Shown piece by piece: positions 60,743 through 64,000 of a stretch of DNA of 64,000 bases. Position 1 is the first letter of the stretch; each line of letters opens with the position of its first letter. The stretch comes from Microterricola viridarii (GTDB taxonomy: Bacteria; Actinomycetota; Actinomycetes; Actinomycetales; Microbacteriaceae), in contig NZ_LT629742.1 of NCBI RefSeq assembly GCF_900104895.1, forward strand, positions 186,001 through 250,000. Reading direction: 5' to 3'. The translations under genes and the position numbers were made by a program. A model generated the notes under the pieces. It saw only the letters and a list, made by a program, of their open reading frames with translations, was not told the DNA's origin and did not search any database.

Positions 60743-60757
60743 CGCCGCTTTCGGCGC
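60742..60757 (+). terminator. Small hairpin after DUF2804
   Basis: GCGCCG-CTTT-CGGCGC overlaps the last base of the DUF2804 stop codon. It is a compact stem without a following T-run. Confidence 0.5.
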
Positions 60758-60784
60758 GGTCGTCTGAGCGGGCAGAATTGTCTC

Positions 60785-61171
60785 ATGCTCACATTCGCCC
60801 TGATCTTCCTCGCCCTCGCCGCGCTGATCCATGTCTACATCTTCGTGCTCGAGTCGTTGCGCTGGACGGCTCCGTCGACCCGCAAGACCTTCGGCACGAG
60901 CGAGGCGGATGCCGCCACCACCCGGCAGCTCGCCTACAACCAGGGCTTCTACAACCTGTTCCTCGCCATCACCGTGGCGGTCGGCATCGGCTTCGCGGCC
61001 GCCGGCGCGCTGGCTCCGGGCGCCGCGCTGCTCTTCGCCGGGGCCGGATCGATGGTGGCGGCGGGCCTGGTGCTTCTCACCTCCGACCGCCGGAAGCTCC
61101 GCGCCGCCCTCATGCAGCTGACCCCGCCGCTGATCGGCCTGGTGTTGCTGCTGATCGCGCTGCTCGGCTAG
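60785..61171 (+). CDS. DUF1304 small membrane protein
   Basis: 128 residues with four hydrophobic helices. HVYIFVLESLRWTAPSTRKTFGTS and YNQGFYNLFLAITVAVG are diagnostic for DUF1304. The function is unknown. CAGAAT ends six bases before the ATG, so the message is probably leaderless. Confidence 0.9.
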   Translation: MLTFALIFLALAALIHVYIFVLESLRWTAPSTRKTFGTSEADAATTRQLAYNQGFYNLFLAITVAVGIGFAAAGALAPGAALLFAGAGSMVAAGLVLLTSDRRKLRAALMQLTPPLIGLVLLLIALLG

Positions 61172-61215
61172 GCCCGCGAGCGCCTCAGCACGCGCGCGCC
61201 CAGGACCGCGCCGCT

Positions 61216-61272
61216 GCGCCCCTTTCTGCGCTGCGCGCCGGCAGAGGTGGCGCGGGGCGCAGAAAGTGGCGC
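61216..61272. terminator. Long imperfect inverted repeat between convergent genes (family C)
   Basis: GCGCCCCTTTCTGCGC (61216-61231) pairs with GCGCAGAAAGTGGCGC (61257-61272) with one mismatch, around a 25-base loop. It lies between convergent genes and may terminate both. The right arm is identical to 42561-42576. Confidence 0.65.
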
Positions 61273-61297
61273 ACGGCGGATGCCGGCACCCGAGGGT

Positions 61298-62095
61298 CTA
61301 GGAGGCGATGCCCGGTACGAATCCCGGGGTCGAGCTGATGAACATGTCGATGATGGAGAAGACCCACACGATCGCCGCGACGGCGGTGATGACGTTGACG
61401 GCGAGCGCGACCCAGATCGGGGCGAGGCCACGCCCGGCCTGGCGCTTGACCACGATGGAGCGGCCGATCACGTAGACGAAGCTGCTCAGGATGGCCCACG
61501 CCCAGTGGAAGCGGCGCGGGTAGCCCTGCTGGCCGAGCCAGCGCCAGTCCAGCACGGCGAACACGATCAGGGCGGCGGCGAGCGCCCAGCTGCCGAGCGT
61601 CATCAGCGCGTAGCCGGGGTTCATCAGCAGCGTCGCCTCTGAAACGTCCGGGTTCTCCAGCACCAGCTGCAGGAACGACCGGAAGTCCCAGGTGAACAGG
61701 AGCAGCAGCGAGACGAGGGGCATCAGCACGATGGCCCAGATCTGCCACCCCGTCGTCGGCGCGCCCTGCCCGAGGCCCGGCTGTGCAGCCGACATCGAGT
61801 AGGGCTGCGAGCCGTACGGCTGGGCCAAGTACGGCTGCGCAGAATAGGGCTGCGCGGAAGAGGGGTGTGCGGCCGTGGCCCGCCCGCCGTACGCAGGCGC
61901 CCCCTGTGCCTGGGCGGCCGGGCTCACGTACTCACCGTAGGCCGGTGCGACGCGCGCAGGGGCGGTCGGCTGCGGCGCCGGGGAGGTGTGCGTGCTCCAC
62001 TGGGAGCCGTCCCACCAGCGCAGTTGCGCGGCGTCCTGCGGGTCTGCGTACCAGCCGGCGGCCGGCAGCGTGGCGTTCGGGGAGCTCAAGGTCAT
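61298..62095 (-). CDS. DUF2510 membrane protein
   Basis: 265 residues. The N-terminal DUF2510 motif AGWYADPQDAAQLRWWDGSQWSTHT (about 13-37) is followed by a Pro/Ala/Gln/Tyr-rich linker with four (S/L)AQPY-like repeats and about four membrane helices. Function unknown. GGAGATG precedes the ATG. It overlaps the HAD gene as ATGA. Confidence 0.87.
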   Translation of the reverse strand: MTLSSPNATLPAAGWYADPQDAAQLRWWDGSQWSTHTSPAPQPTAPARVAPAYGEYVSPAAQAQGAPAYGGRATAAHPSSAQPYSAQPYLAQPYGSQPYSMSAAQPGLGQGAPTTGWQIWAIVLMPLVSLLLLFTWDFRSFLQLVLENPDVSEATLLMNPGYALMTLGSWALAAALIVFAVLDWRWLGQQGYPRRFHWAWAILSSFVYVIGRSIVVKRQAGRGLAPIWVALAVNVITAVAAIVWVFSIIDMFISSTPGFVPGIAS

Positions 62096-62991
62096 CGCAC
62101 ATCTCCATCCTGGGCGGCCGTGCCGCGCACCATTTCAACCCAGCGGGCGAGGAAAGCCGCCCCCGCCTCGTCGTGAATCAGATTCCCGGCGGTCAGCACG
62201 GGGTAGGGCTTCTCCGGCACGCCATCGGCGGGCCGCACATCCACGTGCGCCACCGTGTAGCCCTGCTCGTTCAGCCAGTCGGCCATGGCGTAGTCGGTGC
62301 GTGAGTCACCGACGGTGCGCCACTGCAGCGGCAGCGGCCCGTTCGGTCGCAGCATCTCGAGCGCGCGCATCGCGCCGAGGTCCTTGCCGAGCTGGACCGA
62401 TTCAATGTCCGTGGAGATGATCGTCGTGTCGACCCGGTAGGCCACCTCGCCGTCGGATGCCGCGGCGCTCACCCCGTCGTGCTCGACGCCGAAGTCGTGG
62501 CGCCCCATCTCGGCGAAGGCCGCGGCGTCGAACGCCGCCTGTTGCGCCCGGTAGTCGGCGCTCTCGACGTGCTTGTGCTGCTCCACCGAGACCATGGCGC
62601 GCTTGGTCTGGTCGAAGAACATGTGCTCGGAGAAGCGCTCCGCGACGAGCTGCTCGATCGCTGCGCCGTAGGCGGCCGGAACGGCCAGCTCACTGGACAC
62701 GTGAATCTCGCCTGCACCCTCCGGGGTGATCGCGAACCAGACGGCGCCCTTCTCGCAGACCGCGAAGACGCGGGCGTGCTCCGGCAGGCCGGCCGCGACG
62801 AGCGGGGCGACGACCTCCTCGCGCAGGAAGGCGTCGGAGCGCCCCGTGTTGAACACGATGGGGATTCCGGCATCCGCCAGCGTCACCAGGTCGCTGATGA
62901 TCGATTCGATCGCGATCGTGCGCGTCACGGGACTGGCGATCGGGCCGTCGACGTCCAGGAGCAGGCCGAGCGGTGGTACGGAAACACTCAT
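62092..62991 (-). CDS. HAD-superfamily hydrolase (Cof/sucrose-phosphatase-like)
   Basis: 299 residues. LGLLLDVDGPIASPVTR holds the two catalytic aspartates, IVFNTGRSDAFL motif II, and VGDSRTDYAMADWLNEQG the metal site. The large cap domain suits a type IIB HAD hydrolase. The substrate is unknown. TAGCGT ends six bases before the ATG. It overlaps the DUF2510 gene by ATGA, so the two probably form an operon. Confidence 0.86.
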   Translation of the reverse strand: MSVSVPPLGLLLDVDGPIASPVTRTIAIESIISDLVTLADAGIPIVFNTGRSDAFLREEVVAPLVAAGLPEHARVFAVCEKGAVWFAITPEGAGEIHVSSELAVPAAYGAAIEQLVAERFSEHMFFDQTKRAMVSVEQHKHVESADYRAQQAAFDAAAFAEMGRHDFGVEHDGVSAAASDGEVAYRVDTTIISTDIESVQLGKDLGAMRALEMLRPNGPLPLQWRTVGDSRTDYAMADWLNEQGYTVAHVDVRPADGVPEKPYPVLTAGNLIHDEAGAAFLARWVEMVRGTAAQDGDVR

Positions 62992-63072
62992 ACTCCGACG
63001 CTACCGGGCGCGGCGGCCACTCCGTGACAGCGCCCCGGCGCAACTTGCGCTTTCCGTCGTGGCCCCGCCGGC

Positions 63073-63690
63073 TCAGAGCGCGGCGAAGCGCCGCCGCACA
63101 CCGGCGAGTGCCCGCGCCCGGCTGGCCGCGCCGCGCTGGGTGGAGCGGCCGATCGAGATGTGCCGGAAGCGGCGGATGCCGATCAGGCGGAAGGTGCCGC
63201 GGCCCAGGATGGCGGCGGCCGGCCGGCCGAACCACCAGCGGTAGAGCGTGTCATCCGTCGTCATCACCGAGACGACGCTCACCCCGCGCAGCCGCGGCAG
63301 CCTGCTGCGCAGGGCGCCGCCGATCCGCGGCTCGTCGAAGGCGAAGCCCTTGGCCAGCACCCGGTCGAGGAACCCCTTCGTGCCGGCCGGCATCGCCATC
63401 CACCAGACGGGGAACACGAAGACCAGGTGGTCGGCCGCGGAGAGCCGGCGCTGCAGGGCGCCGGCATCCTCCCGCATCGGCCCTCCGGTGCGCCAGGCGC
63501 GCAACTCGGCCGCGCTCATCACCGGGTCGAACCCCTCCGCGGCGAGGTCGGCGATGTCGACGCTGTGCCCGGCGGCCGCGAGCCCGCCCCGCACCGCGTC
63601 CAGCGCTGCGGCGGCCAGGCTGCGGTTGTGCGGCACGTTCTCGTGCGCCTCCGCACCGTAGGGGTGGTCGAAAACGACGAGAACATGCAT
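63073..63690 (-). CDS. NAD(P)H:quinone oxidoreductase-like flavoprotein
   Basis: 205 residues of the flavodoxin_2 fold. HVLVVFDHPYGAEAHENVPHNRSLAAAAL begins it, and LVFVFPVWWMAMPAGTKGFLDRVLAKGFAFDE is typical of MdaB/KefF-like reductases. It reduces quinones or nitro compounds with NAD(P)H. GAGAGG precedes the ATG. It is divergent from a MarR-like gene, with an inverted repeat between, so it is probably induced by electrophiles. Confidence 0.88.
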   Translation of the reverse strand: MHVLVVFDHPYGAEAHENVPHNRSLAAAALDAVRGGLAAAGHSVDIADLAAEGFDPVMSAAELRAWRTGGPMREDAGALQRRLSAADHLVFVFPVWWMAMPAGTKGFLDRVLAKGFAFDEPRIGGALRSRLPRLRGVSVVSVMTTDDTLYRWWFGRPAAAILGRGTFRLIGIRRFRHISIGRSTQRGAASRARALAGVRRRFAAL

Positions 63691-63752
63691 GACGGCCTCT
63701 CACTCGGGTGGACGGACGCCGAGCCGGTGCCGGGCGGCCGGATGCCACGCGT

Positions 63753-63785
63753 AACAGTTTCACCTGAAACAGTTGCTTGCGCAAC
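63753..63785. promoter_or_regulatory. Inverted repeats between quinone reductase and MarR genes
   Basis: GTTTCA-CC-TGAAAC (63757-63770), with flanking AAC and GTT extending the symmetry, is followed by GTTGC-N4-GCAAC (63772-63785). TTGCTT (63773-63778) and TAGACT (63795-63800) are the likely promoter of the MarR gene. The layout fits a MarR operator controlling both genes. Confidence 0.65.
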
Positions 63786-63806
63786 CGTGTTGGCTAGACT
63801 GGGGCC

Positions 63807-64000
63807 ATGGCAGACACCCCCGGCGCCGCCGGCAGACCCCCGGCCCCCCTCGACGCGGAGGAGCAGCTCATCGCGCTCTGGCTGCAGGCCCGGCACACGG
63901 CGGCGGCGATGGAAGCGGCGCTCGACGCACGACTGCAGCGCGAGCTCGGCGTGCCGCTGGCCCGCTACGCACTGCTCTGCACGCTCGACGACCCCGACTG
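63807..64000 (+). CDS. MarR-like regulator, N-terminal part only (cut by window edge)
   Basis: 64 residues are present. After an Ala/Pro-rich start come LDAEEQLIALWLQARHTAAAMEAALDARLQRELGVPLARYALLCTLDDPD, the first helices of a MarR protein; the winged helix lies outside the window. TAGACT ends six bases before the ATG, suggesting a leaderless message. It is divergent from the quinone reductase gene, the usual arrangement of such regulators. Confidence 0.75.
   Translation, partial: MADTPGAAGRPPAPLDAEEQLIALWLQARHTAAAMEAALDARLQRELGVPLARYALLCTLDDPD

Overview
The window is a gene-dense, very GC-rich stretch of an actinobacterial chromosome. Three things suggest Microbacteriaceae: the gene set, the abundance of GGATGCC/GGCATCC heptamers inside codons, and a C50-type carotenoid operon. 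The genus cannot be told from the sequence. No rRNA, tRNA, CRISPR array, insertion sequence or prophage was seen.

Layout. (1) 1-7190: a minus-strand carotenoid operon, idi-crtE-crtB-crtI-crtYe-crtYf-crtEb, in which every junction is a short overlap. It runs directly into hemB (cut by the left edge). A divergent MarR-type regulator faces it across a palindromic operator. (2) 7219-16362: the coproporphyrin-dependent heme pathway in three blocks, hemQ-hemH-hemC-hemD (minus), hemE-hemY (minus) and hemA (plus). Between them lies a three-gene envelope-stress-like cluster (YtxH-like, holin-superfamily, DUF3618). (3) 17509-31053: a glycoside-utilisation locus with a LacI regulator, ABC permeases and a lipoprotein binding protein but no ATPase, GH35 beta-galactosidase, GH36 alpha-galactosidase, GH13 alpha-glucosidase, a GH38-like DUF5054 protein and a metallophosphoesterase. 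Three matching LacI-type operators tie it together. (4) 31244-42398: housekeeping and singletons (MFS exporter, glyQS, Nudix hydrolase, a beta-lactamase-fold protein lacking its catalytic serine, M13 peptidase, YccF, two paralogous BBE-type FAD oxidoreductases). (5) 43000-49340: an ABC-2 exporter, a MATE protein that seems to start at ATC, superoxide dismutase, and a SoxR cluster with two SoxR boxes (flavin reductase, soxR, ferredoxin). (6) 49797-58157: a LacI/MFS pair, then an MHS transporter, sulfatase, nucleoside hydrolase and LacI operon. (7) 58167-64000: nucS mismatch endonuclease, two HAD hydrolases, DUF2804, DUF1304 and DUF2510 proteins, and a quinone-reductase-like gene facing a truncated MarR gene.

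Gene organisation. Translational coupling by ATGA (or GTGA/TAGTG) overlaps is the rule inside operons. At operon heads, at least twelve genes have a -10-like hexamer ending exactly six bases before the start codon. This points to widespread leaderless mRNAs and supports an ATC start for the MATE gene.

Non-coding content. Four longer gene-free stretches (17037-17508, 35795-36578, 42399-42999, 49341-49796) are filled with two families of short inverted-repeat elements. The ~105 bp family always occurs as a pair, eight copies in all. A ~35 bp family is interspersed with it at three of the four and also lies before glyQS. The most unusual signals are the ATC start, the leaderless spacing rule, the SoxR promoters with 19-base spacers, the carotenoid-hemB coupling and the paired repeats.
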